From contig OX235273.1 of NCBI GenBank assembly GCA_944472155.2, forward strand, positions 81,400,793 through 81,464,792: a DNA stretch of 64,000 nt, in the 5' to 3' direction. The DNA comes from Trichobilharzia szidati (lineage: Eukaryota; Platyhelminthes; Trematoda; Strigeidida; Schistosomatidae). The first letter of the stretch is position 1, and each line of letters starts with the position of its first letter. Below, in pieces: positions 21,633-33,329 of this stretch. The notes beneath the pieces were generated by a model, which was not told the origin of the DNA, made no database searches, and saw only the letters and a program-made list of their open reading frames with translations. The position numbers were made by a program, and so were the translations under genes.

Positions 21633-22329
21633 AGAAGTAACCTTATTGTTGAATACAAAATCCAAAGATTTACATATCAATATTTTGAAAAAAGAACTTA
21701 TTAATAGTGAACTGGTAGTGGTATTCATTCTCCTCTTTTTCTTTCTAAGCTGTTCAGTTTTCACTACCCTAACTTCGTGCGTTTTTCTCACATCCCATTG
21801 CTTGTTTCCCTAATCTTCAAGGTGTGCTATATTATTGTTAGATAAGTTAATTCAACTCAGTAATAAGATAATTATTAACTCACTGAGATTTCACACAGTT
21901 AATGATTTTCATTATGAAAAATAAATAAATAAACTCACATTAAACAGAAAGTATAGCTTCTATTACACTACTCAATGGAAACCGACGAGCTTTTTGAACA
22001 ACCAGCTGAATTCCAGGTTATGAATGCTTACTAGACATATAAACAGAACAACATGAAGCATGATATACTACTTTATTCGCTTTTACCCACAGTAGTTAGA
22101 CATATGCATATATCAAATGACTGTTTGGTTTATTTCACACCTACTTCCGTACACTTCTGTGTTGTTAGTAGAATAGAAAACCATGCTGTCATAAGCTCTC
22201 CGACATTCATTTTATGTAATAGAAATCTGAGTCATAGGAAGATTAGAGCAACAGATTATCAGATCATTAGTTTATGTCTATTAATCAAAGTTTCTCTTAA
22301 ATATTCTCATCAACACCTCTTTTATTTAT
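21633..22329. other. AT-rich, long ORF of doubtful meaning
   Basis: A 148-codon plus-strand frame (22053-22499) runs through here. It has no recognisable domain, and its last third is antisense to a LINE tail. Confidence 0.35.
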
Positions 22330-22420
22330 ATGAAATTTTTAATAATAACAGCTTTATTCTAGACAGTAGGTTAATACACTGTGTAGAATTTTCAGTGTAT
22401 TTAAATTGCAAAATATCTAC
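22330..22420 (-). repeat. CR1-like LINE 3' tail
   Basis: The complement reads CACTGAAAATTCTACACAGT, then CTGTCTAGAATAAAGCTGTT and an ATT-rich end. It is the tail of the CR1-like family without coding sequence. Confidence 0.65.
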
Positions 22421-22795
22421 TCTGCATGGAGGATTTTCTAGTGTAATGGCATTCGATAGTGCATCATGTGACGCTGTGTTATTCCATCTGAAGCAATAGC
22501 CAAATCTTTCCAATATATTTTTTGCTCATTTCTGTTGAGAAGTGCTCTGTATTACAGTAAACTATAACTGTGTGCAAGTTTATGCAGCGGTTCAAAAACC
22601 CAGTGAAAAGATTCAAAAAAAAATGAAATGGAGAAGAGCGTATGCATTATACTGGATGGGAATTTATGTAACCCAGGGATTTAAGCAGGTAAACTTTACA
22701 TTCATACGGCAACATCTCTCGGATTGAAATTATATAAAAAGAAAAATGTAATATTAAATATTCAGGAGTTGGTGCGTAGGGATTAAATTTGTTTT
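22421..22795. other. AT-rich, nothing recognised
   Basis: No supported feature. Confidence 0.45.
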
Positions 22796-22797
22796 TT

Positions 22798-22925
22798 TAC
22801 GAGTTGATCACAGATTGATATCAGTTAGAGAACCATCGAAAACCAGCCACAGGGAGTACCACCAGGGATCGAATCCAGGACCTTGCGGTTACATAACATT
22901 CAGCCCCTGGGACGCGATTCAATTT
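22798..22925 (-). repeat. SINE-C, internally deleted
   Basis: Tail and head are present (GGTTCTCTAACTGATATCAA and GGTCCTGGATTCGATCC on the complement). The hammerhead-derived segment is missing. Confidence 0.7.
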
Positions 22926-23199
22926 AATATTTAGTTAATAATTGGATAAAAAACAGGACGTTCTTAATACCGCGTTTGATTTAGAATTATTTGCACTAAA
23001 GGCTTCATTCTTCCAGGAATTTGACTGCTGAGCTTGGATGATATAAATATATAAAGATTCATACGAAACAAGAATTTTAGTTGAACTTAATAAATTCACT
23101 TGTAATATCTATCTATATTCAGCAGTGCAACTAATCAACAATTTCCATTGGTGTCTATGTTCTGAATGATATTCAACGAATACTTAGACAAGTTTGTTT

Positions 23200-23765
23200 C
23201 TTCTATAATAATAGTAATAATTTTCTTTATTCTCAAACAGTACTTATAGTACAGAGTAGAATTCTCACTATTTGGTACAGTAATTCATCTAATTTACGTG
23301 ACAACAACAACAACAAGAACAAAATCATTACAGAGTATAGGTAAGCTGAATTGTAAAAAGTAACTGTCTGGCATTAGCAGTAATAATTAAGTCAAAAAAG
23401 GTTCATAAAGTATAATACGATAATAATTATAATACGATAATAATAATAAATATCATAATTATTATTATAATAATTATAATAACTAATATGATAAGATGAT
23501 TGAATTAGTGTCACCATAAATTACAAATAGAAGTTAGAAGAGCCAATTATTTAGTTAATTACATAGTAATTTATAAGTCTCACACTTAACACTTTCCGTA
23601 TCATATAGAATGCCGGACAAATAGAGTATCGTTGAGATTTTATGTACTTAGTTATGCGAGCATGTAATCTTTTATAATGATTTCTAGTCCCAGCTGATAA
23701 GATGCAAGGGAAAGGTTGTGAATAAAGAGGGTTACGATTATAAGGGTAATATCATGGAACTCTAG
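23200..23765 (-). mobile_element. CR1-like LINE 3' end, degenerate
   Basis: The complement ends GTACTGTTTGAGAATAAAG followed by ATT-rich sequence. Near 23690-23750 it still encodes NPLYSQPFPC.LSAGTRN, the end of the protein. Confidence 0.65.
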
Positions 23766-24214
23766 GTATTTTCTAACTTGTTCTTACTAACCGGTAAAAA
23801 TATTTTTTTTAAAATTCACATGACAAAATAAAATTCCTAGATGGATTCTCAGTAAGAAATTGGCTTTCACTTGAAATATTATTGCTTTCGTAAAATTATT
23901 AAAGTGTCGGTTACATCCTTAAAACAAATTGTTTTCTATTTGTACCTTAAATCCTCTTAATGTCATTATAATCTTGAATTTTAATGTTTTGAAAGTGCTG
24001 TAAGCATCTGTTCTTCAGAAGACAGAATGAATATCATGAACTGGAATCTAGAAATCATTATATTTTTCAGTGACACGTGAATTGCCTCCTGAATCAGGTC
24101 AATAGTGATATAATTATCTCAATGATAGCATCCAAGAGTACATACAATGCTAGTTAACTTAAAACTTCAGTAGGTATCGACTAGATTGACATGTATTAAC
24201 AGATATTAAACCCA
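23766..24214. other. AT-rich, nothing recognised
   Basis: No supported feature. Confidence 0.5.
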
Positions 24215-24355
24215 TGTGCATCGGTGGCACAACAGTTAGGATAGATCCCCGGCTGACGCACATCTGATATCAATGGTCGGTCCGCTAAATTTGGGCTATC
24301 GATATCACATGCTGAAAATTCTACAGTTATACCAAAATACTGGGAAATCAAGCTA
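24215..24355 (+). repeat. SINE-B
   Basis: Head GTGCATCGGTGGCACAACAG with part deleted, then CTGATATCAATGGTCGG and CATGCTGAAAATTCTACAG, the LINE-like tail. Confidence 0.75.
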
Positions 24356-24382
24356 TAAGTAAATATATATGTATAATTTTGT

Positions 24383-24615
24383 GTGCGTTGGTGGCATAGC
24401 GGTAGAGTGCTCGCCGACCACACCTAATGTGGTCCGAGGTTCAATTCCCGGCCGAAGAACTCCTTTACCTCGGCAAGCCAGTGGTAAGACTGTTAAAGCG
24501 GGAAGATTGGGCATGAGGCTATCAACCCCATCCTGTAAAAATAATCAGCACTGCTAAAGAAAATTTAAGTCTCTAGCTTGAAGCCTCCTTTGTTCCACTG
24601 TGGACGTGAAGGAAT
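24383..24615 (+). repeat. SINE-A
   Basis: Head GTGCGTTGGTGGCATAGCGG with B box GGTTCAATTCC. Body and 3' end (TTGTTCCACTGTGGACGTGA) are typical of the family. Confidence 0.85.
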
Positions 24616-25169
24616 AAGAAAAATAAAATAAAAATAACCTATGCATTTGACTTCCGCTTATTTCTTATCAACCGCGTAATATAAAAATGAGCACTGGAAA
24701 ACTATTTAGAACTGTGTAATAAGTTGTCGTATTTTTTTAATTTATTTTATAAGTAGCGCTTACTGATAAGTTATCTCACTATAGAAATGCAAAAAGAAAT
24801 GAAACCATTTCTTAGAAAGTAAGCATAATACATTTTATAATAAAATAGGGTAACATAAAATTATTTATATCCTTTTCATTTATCCTTATATATTACGGTA
24901 TTCATTATTAGGACAAAGGGAAATTGGAATTAGGAACTCCAAAGGAGGTGGATGTGCAAGTCCCTTAGTTATATTTACAAAATTCCTTCTTCAATACTTT
25001 TGATAATGTAATTCGACTACTGAATAAATGACAAACAGATAAAATGAAAATGATTCTAGAACACCACTTATCTTGACAGAAGCATCCTCTTATTAGATAA
25101 TCATTCTGGAAAATCAGAAGACCATTAAGACATAGGAGATGATTTTCACATTATTATATATCTAAAGTT
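24616..25169. other. AT-rich, nothing recognised
   Basis: No supported feature. Confidence 0.5.
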
Positions 25170-25292
25170 CACCACTGTGGAAGTGTGTAATTCCATATTA
25201 ATCAGTTTATTAGATATATCACACAGTGAAACAGTATTATTTACTAAAAGACTTTTCAAACACAATTTACTGTTCATAATTATATCAGTTAT
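25170..25292 (-). repeat. PLE-type tail, P3 family, degenerate
   Basis: Complement of AATTCCATATTAATCAG..., related to 38.14-38.29 and 46.61-46.71 kb. The hammerhead-like part (25246-25290) has lost core bases. Confidence 0.5.
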
Positions 25293-25663
25293 AATCACAC
25301 AACTTCTAAATGAAAGTCGGAAGTATTATCTATCAAACAGGAATATTTCCACTTGTGATATAATAAACAAATTAATATGGAATAATTTTAATATTTTGTA
25401 GTGAAGCTTAAATCTTTTCTTCAAGTATGTTATTTTGACTGTGTTATATTCAACATAGAAAAAGAGAAGACGTTCAGCGAAGAGACTCTTTTCAGCGAAT
25501 TCATTCACATAGCTGTACAATCGCATTTATATATAATTGTTTGTGTGTGTACATGAGGTCTGTCAAGTTTAGATAATTAATTAGGTAATACAAGAATGAT
25601 CTGATGTAGGAAAAAGGTTAATTCTTCGAAGCTGAACTACGATTAAACTTCTCCACAAAACCT

Positions 25664-26045
25664 GTGATTCGTATGAACGTGAAGGATAAGCTACTACTGC
25701 CTGCCTCATCAGTGTCTATCTACCAATTTACCTGCTCGTGTGGAACCAGGTATGTTTGCCGTACCCAGCGTTCGCTTTCCAAATGTATCACCGAACACTT
25801 ACCGGCATGGTTTTACAAGGGGGAAAATCGCTGCCCCCGCACCTCCATCTTAGAACATCTGATGGATTTCGGACACCTAGCTACACCCTAAACAAACTTC
25901 AAAGTCGTCTACAGAATACTAAGCAGTCTTCCTAAAAGTGTACGAATCAAAGTTCTCCATACTGCGGAAGCAATGGCAATTCACTTGCTAAGTCCTCAAA
26001 TTTGCATACAGAAGAAGTTCGTTCAATCACTGCACTTGCAATAGA
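25664..26045 (+). pseudogene. Penelope-like GIY-YIG endonuclease
   Basis: The frame 25664-25891 encodes VSIYQFTCSCGTRYVCRTQR, the IYxFxCxCGxxY layout of PLE endonucleases, with VCRT where YIGRT is usual. ITEHLPAWFYKGENR follows. After a stop and frame change the C-terminal end continues (AEAMAIHLLSP, then CIQKKFVQSLHLQ) to about 26045. It resembles 55.88-56.24 kb. The upstream reverse transcriptase is absent. Confidence 0.8.
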
Positions 26046-26647
26046 CGTAATCTAACTTAATACCCGACAGGTAAATTTTATTTCTTTATGTCTCTTCATT
26101 AGTATTATTTTGTCTTTTCAGTTGTAATATTTTGCATTTCCAACTTTCCTTTTCTCTATCCCCATCCGATTTAATTTCTACATCTCATTACCACTGTTAC
26201 CTGCTGGACCAACGCTCAATTTCTCGTCACTTATCATTGATATAAGAATAAAACTTGTGCACTATGGTACAGTATAATTCCATTATGGGTAAAATTAATT
26301 TATTTTTATTAAATTTCTTATTTTATTTTATTTAAAATTAAAGTCCAACAGTGTTATACAGTAATATTTACTGAAGACGTTTTGAGTACAATTTATTGCT
26401 CATAATCTTAGTCATTTATGTTACGTTATTCAATTTATTTGCTCAGTTTTGGTCCTAATTTAAATGACATTATTCTCTACCCCACCACTACTTAGTCTCT
26501 ACCTGTAATTGCCTTTTTTGCTATCCTGACCTAAGTTGAAACATTTTAGTCAATTATATTACGTCATTTAACTTACTAACTCAATCTTACATTATTATAA
26601 ATTATTTAAATTAATCCCAGCGTGTTTAAGAAAAAATCCATACAATA

Positions 26648-26696
26648 TTTTTTTGAACGTTTCGCTGTGTAAGCCACACCTTCCTTAGCAGAATTA
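26648..26696 (-). ncRNA. Hammerhead motif P4, decayed copy
   Basis: Minus strand. It lines up with the intact motif at 51030-51075. The core box reads CUAAGGA (26682-26688), so the invariant G5 is A. GAAACGUUC is kept and stem II is GGUGUG/CACAGC with one mismatch. Confidence 0.5.
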
Positions 26697-27074
26697 CAAT
26701 CTTACTTTAGCTGCTGTCTAAATAACTTTGTTTTTATATTAGATCATTCTTGTATTACCTAATTAATTATCTAAACTTGACAAACCTCATGTACACACAT
26801 ACACACAAATAATTATATATAAATGCGTTTGTACAGCTATGTAAATGAATTCGTCGAAAAGAGTCTCTTCGCTGAACGTCTTCTCTTCTTCATACTCAAC
26901 ATAGTAGAATACCACCTGAGTGATCCCATAAGTAGGTTACATCCATATCAAGATTCTCGATGTGGTCATTTTATCCTCCCGTCTCTTGCTAAAAGGAAGC
27001 ATTGCATTGGCCGTGCTCTTTTGCAGATTATTTACTTTAATGGGACTAGTCATTCGAAATCTAGGGAAATTCTT

Positions 27075-27410
27075 ATGTTTGGATTACCTAGTTGACACCG
27101 ATCTACTAGTTTGACGCATCCATTTGACCTTACACTCATAACATGGTGTCTGGTAAATTACAATATTTTTTCTAATTGGATCTATCGGGTCCTTAAGTTG
27201 ATAAAATTTTATCCCTGAATGAGTTTGTTAGCTTGAATACTACTCTAATTCTAGCCTTATTAACAATCTTACGTTGGGTTTCTCGTGTGGCAGCACTGTC
27301 AAGGCTTCAAAAAATTTATTATTTATATTATCTCCACTATTTGCATTCTTATTCTTCGTACAGTATTGAATAAAATCTAGTTGGTAGTTATTCGCTATTC
27401 ATGTTTTCTT
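27075..27410 (-). pseudogene. Penelope-like endonuclease fragment
   Basis: The complement encodes LPHEKPNVRLL, then LKDPIDPIRKNIVIYQTPCY and MRQTSRSVSTR. IYQ.PC..C and QTSR match a second PLE lineage also seen at 40.18-40.40 kb (LKDPIDPIGENNIIYEMPF). Frameshifts are present. Confidence 0.7.
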
Positions 27411-27424
27411 TATTCATTACAGTT

Positions 27425-27745
27425 GATAGATTTTCGTCGCGAACTAACATCAGTTAGAGAGATCGTTCAAAACCTGGTAGCAGTGGACGATTGTCTCGTC
27501 CCGGCTTGGGACTCTTCGTCAGTATGCACCGACAACCTCAACAGGGATCGAACCTGAGGCCTTCAGGTTACGAGACCAAGTGCGTTAACCACTTAGTTAC
27601 TTGGGCTGGAATTCAATAACCCCTGAGTTCTAGCTTTGTCAGCTTGTGATACAGCACTACCCACAGTGATGCCTTCTATGACATCGTGGACTCCACTGGT
27701 CATGACTTCCCAGCGCAGCTCCAGAAAATCCATCCGGGAGGTATC
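27425..27745 (-). repeat. SINE-C, subtype C1
   Basis: Complement: head with GTTCGATCCC, hammerhead segment GACGAAGAGTCCCAAGC and CGGGACGAGAC, tail CTCTCTAACTGATGTTAG. C3 and A14 of the ribozyme core are changed. Confidence 0.75.
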
Positions 27746-28079
27746 AAATTCCTAGATCGACTTTAATTATTTTAATCTCCTGACTCGCTAGTTTGCCCCC
27801 ATGCGTCCATTACACAGACGTTTAACTAAATTCATGTTTACCGACTCTGACTGGAATGGTTTAAGTTTAAGTGCCTATTGGAATGTGAGGATATCCGGTA
27901 GATGTCAGTGTTTAGCCCATAATCTTGTTTTGACTAAACCGAAGTGTTCGGTCTCCGGTTGAAATATCGGCCCCTTGTGCAGATGCTTCGACAGTGTCTG
28001 GTCAGTCGATGGGAAAATCTAAACTGACGTAAATAATTAATAATAAATAATAATAATTGCACAACAGATGGCTCTCGTG
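27746..28079. other. Unclassified, ends in AAT-rich tract
   Basis: Somewhat less AT-rich than its surroundings. An AAT-rich tract at 28029-28056 resembles a retroelement tail, but no element was recognised. Confidence 0.35.
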
Positions 28080-28262
28080 GCCCATGTGGTTCAGTAATTT
28101 GCGCTTTCGCGTTTGAGACTATGGCCACAGGGTTCAAGCCTCGATGGGAACACCATCACTCACTGGGGAGTGCAGGTGCATCCAGATGACGAGTCCCAAA
28201 TAGGACGACCAGCATCAACCAATTGACTTCAAGATACAACTGTGTAGTTTAATAATAGCCAT
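28080..28262 (+). repeat. Smα-like SINE with decayed hammerhead
   Basis: tRNA-like head with A box TGGCCCATGTGG and B box GGTTCAAGCC. It is followed by CACTGGGGAGTGCAGGTGCA and a hammerhead-derived core. This layout is that of the schistosome Smα element, described as a SINE-like satellite encoding hammerheads. The head could be mistaken for a tRNA gene but lacks a 3' acceptor stem. Confidence 0.75.
28181..28212 (+). ncRNA. Smα-type hammerhead, inactive
   Basis: AUCCAG begins stem I. The core is AUGACGA (28186-28192; C3 is A). Stem II is GUCC/GGAC with loop CAAAUA. GA then CC replaces GAAA, and stem III and the cleavage site are lost. Confidence 0.7.
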
Positions 28263-28344
28263 CTGTTAAAGTTCAGTAATCAAATCTAAGTGAAAGTAAC
28301 TGATTCAACATTCACTTTAATACACTTATGAACCTAACTGATAG

Positions 28345-28742
28345 AATCCAGTCTGCACCAAAGCAAGGTCTAGACACATCACACTAATTACTGACTAGTC
28401 TTCACTCAAAGTATCTAAAACAGTCCTACAGGATGTCAATCACGAGCCCGAATAGATCAGTGGTAACGTCTCTGACTGCAGACAGCACTGGGTGACGTGG
28501 GTCCGAATCTCAGAAGGCACATGAATTCCTTCAAGGTTACAGACACACCTTGCTGACTGCTGAGTGCCAACTAGCACGAAACCTCGGTGAAGCAAGGCTT
28601 CCTGTGGCCGATTACCTCCAACCATCTAGTATCAACAATTCAAAGTGCACCATGATGGCGAGCTACTTAGAATGGTGGCCACATTGCAAGTTTGAGTGAT
28701 AGAATTCAGTCTGCACATCACACTAGTTACTAGTGTCCAATC
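28345..28742 (+). repeat. SINE-D, plus strand
   Basis: Edges carry AATTCAGTCTGCAC beside ACACTA.TACTGACTAG-type palindromic modules at both ends. Inside, a tRNA-like head (GAATAGATCAGTGGTAACG, GGGTCCGAATCTC) and CTAGCACGAAACCTCGG. Confidence 0.75.
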
Positions 28743-29284
28743 AAAACATTTTTACTTACTGATTACTTTATTTATGATATTTACAACTGAAGGTTGTAAA
28801 AATTAGGAGACTGTTTTCTTTAAAAAAAAAACAGAAACATGTTTAACTGAACTGAAGTGACAGGAAAAAAAGTAAAACATTTTTAAAGAACGTAACTTAA
28901 GTTGTTTTACTCTAAAATATATTGTAACTTGTAAACTATGTAAAAGAATTTCTCAACTTTTTAAACACTCCTGTTATCAGAATGCTTAGAGTAGAGAAAA
29001 AAATGCATGCTGAAGAAAAGTGGTATTTTTTTTCATATCCAGTATAAATTTTTCTTCAATAGCTCAGTGAGACACTGGAAATAAAACACATGAAAGAAAA
29101 AATAATAACCAAAGTAGACGGTAGTGAACGAAACAGTCATTCTCTATTCTATAAATGGACATTTTTTATCATGAATAAAGTAGGTGGGAATACCACTTCG
29201 GGACATTCTCTGGATATTCGTCTATCAGAGAATAAGTTCAGGGTGAGATTAAATTAAATCCCACAAGCTTGGGATTGTAGAAAT
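28743..29284. other. AT-rich, nothing recognised
   Basis: No supported feature. Confidence 0.5.
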
Positions 29285-29500
29285 CTAACTGATATCAAGA
29301 CAGATTTTATCGCTAACTGACATCATATGGTGATCAGTTGAAAGCCAGAGGGTACTGGACAAATAACTGCTTCCTTCAATTTTGTGACCCTTCAGCAATG
29401 CACATCAATGACCAAATCAGGGATAGAACTCGACACATTAGGTTGATGAAGTCAGCTCTCTGATCATTCGACAGATGTGTCCATCAGAAGAGTCTTAAAA
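29285..29500 (-). repeat. SINE-C, degenerate
   Basis: AACTGATATCAAGACAG, GAGGGTACTGGACAA and the B-box region GGGATAGAACTC preserve the family order with heavy change. Confidence 0.5.
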
Positions 29501-29698
29501 AATAGAAAGGAACAGTAGTTGTCCAGTGCTCCCTGGTCTTCAGTGGATCCTTAATTTGTGTCATTTGGTAATTTGATCTAATTTTAATTGAATCCTTTTT
29601 TGGAAAGTATTAGGGAGTTTTTCACACTAGTGTTATGCGACTAAATTCTTCTGGCAAATTAATTCAGCATATTATTATATACATATATAATGATATAA

Positions 29699-29948
29699 GT
29701 GCATCGGTGGCACAGCAGCTAGGACGCTAGCCGACCATGCACATGATCCAGGATTCGATCCCCGGCCACTGACGCACTCCCTCACCTCGGTAAGCCAGTA
29801 ATAAAGCTTGTAAAGAGGCAGGTTTGGGCATGAGGCTAGCAACCCAATCCTGTAAAAATAATCACCACTGCTACCGAAACTTCCAGCCTCTAGCTTGAAA
29901 CCCTATGTTCCACTGGGAACGTAAAGAAATGTGAAAAATATATATATG
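29699..29948 (+). repeat. SINE-A with target duplication
   Basis: Head GTGCATCGGTGGCACAGCAG through TTCCACTGGGAACGTAAAG. It is flanked by TATAATGATATAA at 29686-29698 and 29949-29961. Confidence 0.95.
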
Positions 29949-30164
29949 TATAATGATATAAAGTAATAGTACAAAAATTAATGACTTACATGATTTGTCT
30001 TATTTACTGGCAACATAATCTCGAATACTTTTCCTGTTCGAATAAGAATTTCTACATTTTCACACATACATGTGAAAAGAAGCAGTGTATATATACAACA
30101 CAAATGATACAATAAATGATACCTTAATAACACGTTGTGCATAACTATTCAACTTTAACAAGTT

Positions 30165-30188
30165 AATTATTATTATTATTATTATTAT
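30165..30188. repeat. (ATT)n microsatellite
   Basis: About eight ATT units. Confidence 0.9.
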
Positions 30189-31105
30189 GAGTAATCATCA
30201 CATTTATACTTGAGGATATTCCATATTGTAATTATATCATATACTTGTTTTAATATCCCATTAAATATACGTCTGGTTCCACAAACATCTCGATAATAAT
30301 ACGGTTCTTTATTTGATTTTTGAAAAAAGAAAATATTTATTCCTCAAATTAAGCATAGATCTGAAACTGATCAAGCTAGAAGTAACCTTGATCATTCAAA
30401 TTTCAATGAGTTGTTTAAATACATATATATTCGAAATAAAATGGCGGGCATAATAACTTTGGAATTTTCGTAACCAGGATATGTTATATATACTGCTGTC
30501 AATGACGCTTAACCAACGCGCGCTGAACTCATATTCATATTTTATTATTTTCCATTTTTTTTTTCAATGTGTGTATATTTGTTTGCATGCAAAAATGATT
30601 AATTTACCGAATCAGTAACACATATTATGGTCAGTAGTTTCATTTGACGTAGGATTTCATTGACATACAGTAATAATAATAATAATAGTAATAATACAAG
30701 TGAATGAATGAATTAATACGTGCATTGGTAAGATTAGGGAATACAATTGCGAGTATTATTCCTTTCTCTTTGATACTCGTTTGACGCACACTGAAAACTT
30801 TGTAATATTATATATATATGAACACATATTATACACGGTATTCATATGCAGCAACAGAATAGACATTAAAGGAAGTATTATCTATCAGACAGAAATATTT
30901 CCACGTGTGTTTTGAGTAAGTTTGTTTATTTATTTATTTTATTTAACTATGAATTGTCATAAGGCGACTACTATTTAGTAGGATAGACATACCCTTTGGA
31001 CTGATGATAATATGCTCATTCACTCACTCGCTCACTCACTTACTAACTCACTCATTTAGATATTATAATCATGCACACAAATATCCCATCATTGGGGCAG
31101 TAAGG

Positions 31106-31138
31106 TGAGTGTGTGTGTATGGGTGTGTGTGTGTGTTA
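31106..31138. repeat. (GT)n microsatellite
   Basis: GT repeats with short interruptions, preceded by a CTCA-rich tract at about 31017-31052. Confidence 0.85.
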
Positions 31139-31654
31139 TGTGTGATTAGCGTTATACTATACTATAGAAAACTATCACTCAGTTGACAGTAGTGATAATA
31201 AGGGATGAAATACCCAGCAGCAACACACAAAAAAGAAGGGATTTGTATTACCCTTGATATTCTAAAAAGTATATTTGAGCGTGGATACACAGGTAGGGAA
31301 AAAGTATGCCGAATACATGAAGCAATCATAAGAGAAAAGTATTTGGAAATTGAATACACATTTCCTTTGGATAAAATAATTACATGCTCACTCTATAGTG
31401 TAATAAATAATATAATAAGTGATAATTGAGGGTGAGAAGGCAAATCAGGGTTGCAGTAGGATTCGAACAAGCGGTGTCTTAATTCTTAATCCCACTGTGC
31501 CATCAGGTGAACTACAAAACTCAAATAACAGCTAAGTTATCACTTCATGGCAATCATTATGGTTAAAAACCAACTTTAATGTGAAATGAATCATGAAATA
31601 CAATATGCTTAAATTACATCTTTTGCCCTGCTAACTAATCTCTTGACAATCCTA

Positions 31655-31737
31655 ATTATGGATTGATATCAGTCAGAGAACCACTGAAAACCAAGGAGTA
31701 CTGCCAGGCAACTGTCTCATCTTAGTTTGGGAATTAT
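31655..31737 (-). repeat. SINE-C fragment
   Basis: Minus-strand tail half, joined head to head to the plus copy at 31738. Confidence 0.65.
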
Positions 31738-32145
31738 CTGATGCTCACTAGTGACTTGCTACAGGATGGAGTTTCCTGGAGTTCTAGGGAGAAGTCGTGA
31801 CCAGTGAGGTCCATAGAGTCAAGTGTGAGGATGGATGTCCCACCGATGACATTGGTTGGTGGTCGCGCTAAATGCCTCACGAATTGATAGAAGTTAGAAT
31901 TCATGGACTGGTCATTCAGGAGTCAGATCCCGGTGGCTGAGTGGTATATGAGATTGCTTGCCTTTTAAGCGGAATGTCGTGGGTTCAAACCTCGTGTGGT
32001 GGGTGCATACTTCCGGTGATTCTCATAATAGGCTGTCTGTCAGTACTCCAGTGGTGGTTTTCAAAGGTTCTCTAGCTGATATCAATCTGTGATCAACTCG
32101 GAAAAAAAACTAATCCTTACAAACCAACTACAGAAAATTCTAATC
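31738..32145 (+). repeat. SINE-C, subtype C2
   Basis: 5' extension (TGATGCTCACTAGTGACTTG), head (CCGGTGGCTGAGTGG, GGGTTCAAACC), body and tail (AATCCTTACAAACCAACTA). Confidence 0.8.
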
Positions 32146-32204
32146 ATATTGAATTAGAATGAATTCTAATCTAAACGTAGTCATTCACTTTATTTGAAAA
32201 TATC

Positions 32205-32770
32205 CCTATGGTGTTTTGCAACAGAAATTCTCTAGAAAATGAATTAGGATACATCCAAAATACACTGGTTCATTTGAGTTATCCTAGTAGATTCGCTAAC
32301 AGACACATGAATACCGCGTATAGTAAAGAGAAACCGACAACAGTTAAAAAGAAATGGTTTCTCCCACAACTAAAATTCAGTGGGGATACGGCTAGTGAAG
32401 GGCTACATCTAAGATTATCTAGAGTCATAGAATGGACTTAAACTGCCGTCCCCCGTTGTTTGTTATTTTTTAGCCAAACCATTTTGATTGCTCAAGTGTA
32501 AGATAAGCTGCCTAGCTGTCAATTTTTCGTGCATTCATAAATTTACCTGTTCTTGTAAACAACTAGACAGCTCAACGGACGCATTAATGAGGATCTTCCT
32601 TTATGGTTCGAAAAAGGTCAAATAAAATCTTTAAGAAGCCGTGTTTGTCTCATTTGCTTGTTAGCGGTCACTAAGGGGACAGGAGAAGTACGTTATCTAT
32701 CGCATTCCATCGAACCTTTCGAACCTACTTTTTGCACACACCCAAAGCTATGGGAAATGGAGGCAGCATA
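32205..32770 (+). pseudogene. Penelope-like element fragment
   Basis: The frame 32208-32441 contains LENELGYIQNTLVHLSYPS, TTVKKKWFLPQLKFSGD and LHLRLSRVIEWT, the stretch between the PLE reverse-transcriptase thumb and endonuclease. In other frames, CIHKFTCSC and INEDLPLWFEKG follow, a worn GIY-YIG start and the EHLPxW-like block. It is broken by stops and frameshifts. Confidence 0.7.
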
Positions 32771-32991
32771 TAAAAGATGTTTGTTCTGCCTTTTTCTCTC
32801 CTTTGGCCTAGATAAATTCTAATTAAAAATTTCCCACCCTTTCTTATTCTCCACTTCTTTCTTAATTTTATGATATTCATTTAAACTACGATTATCTGTC
32901 CACTTCACCTCGAGTATTACGCAACTTTTTAAGGTTTGACCTCATTTATTTATTGAATTGTCTACATATACACATACTATTACTTTTATTA

Positions 32992-33228
32992 GTGCGTTGG
33001 TGGTATAGCGGTTAGGACGCTCGCCGACCATGCACATGGGCCGGGGTTCAATCCCCGGCCGACGCATTCCTTTACCTCGTTAAGCCAGAAATAATGCTGG
33101 TGAAGAGGAAAGGTTGGGCATGAGGCTAGCAACTTCGTCCTGCAAAATAAACAATGCCACAGAAACTTCAAGCCACTAGCTTGAAGCCCTATGTCCTACT
33201 GGGGAACGTGAAGGAAACAAAAAGAAAC
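32992..33228 (+). repeat. SINE-A with target duplication
   Basis: Head GTGCGTTGGTGGTATAGCGG through GGGGAACGTGAAGGAAAC. It is flanked by TACTTTTATTA at 32981-32991 and 33229-33239. Confidence 0.95.
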
Positions 33229-33329
33229 TACTTTTATTATTCTTATCGCCACCTGCATAAGCTCCTTGTACTTTTGTTAACACTAACCTTATTATGATTA
33301 TTTTTGCTATTATAAAACGGCGCTATTTA

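Larger units (their letters stand above)
25446..26907 (+). mobile_element. Penelope-like foldback element
   Basis: Inverted arms 25446-25602 and 26740-26907 (about 160 bp, few mismatches) enclose a plus-strand PLE endonuclease fragment and further PLE tail sequence. Arm ends carry a hammerhead-like stem III (AAGAGUCUCUU) and GAAA, but the CUGANGA box is worn. Confidence 0.8.
29962..31654. other. AT-rich with microsatellites; unrecognised ORF
   Basis: A 74-codon frame at 31205-31429 (MKYPAATHKKEGICITLD start) is unrecognised. The segment near 30872-30905 resembles 25317-25352. No element could be assigned. Confidence 0.4.

Noticed and set aside
22053..22499. 148-codon ORF as a gene
   Set aside because: No domain, AT-driven composition, and its end is antisense to a LINE tail.
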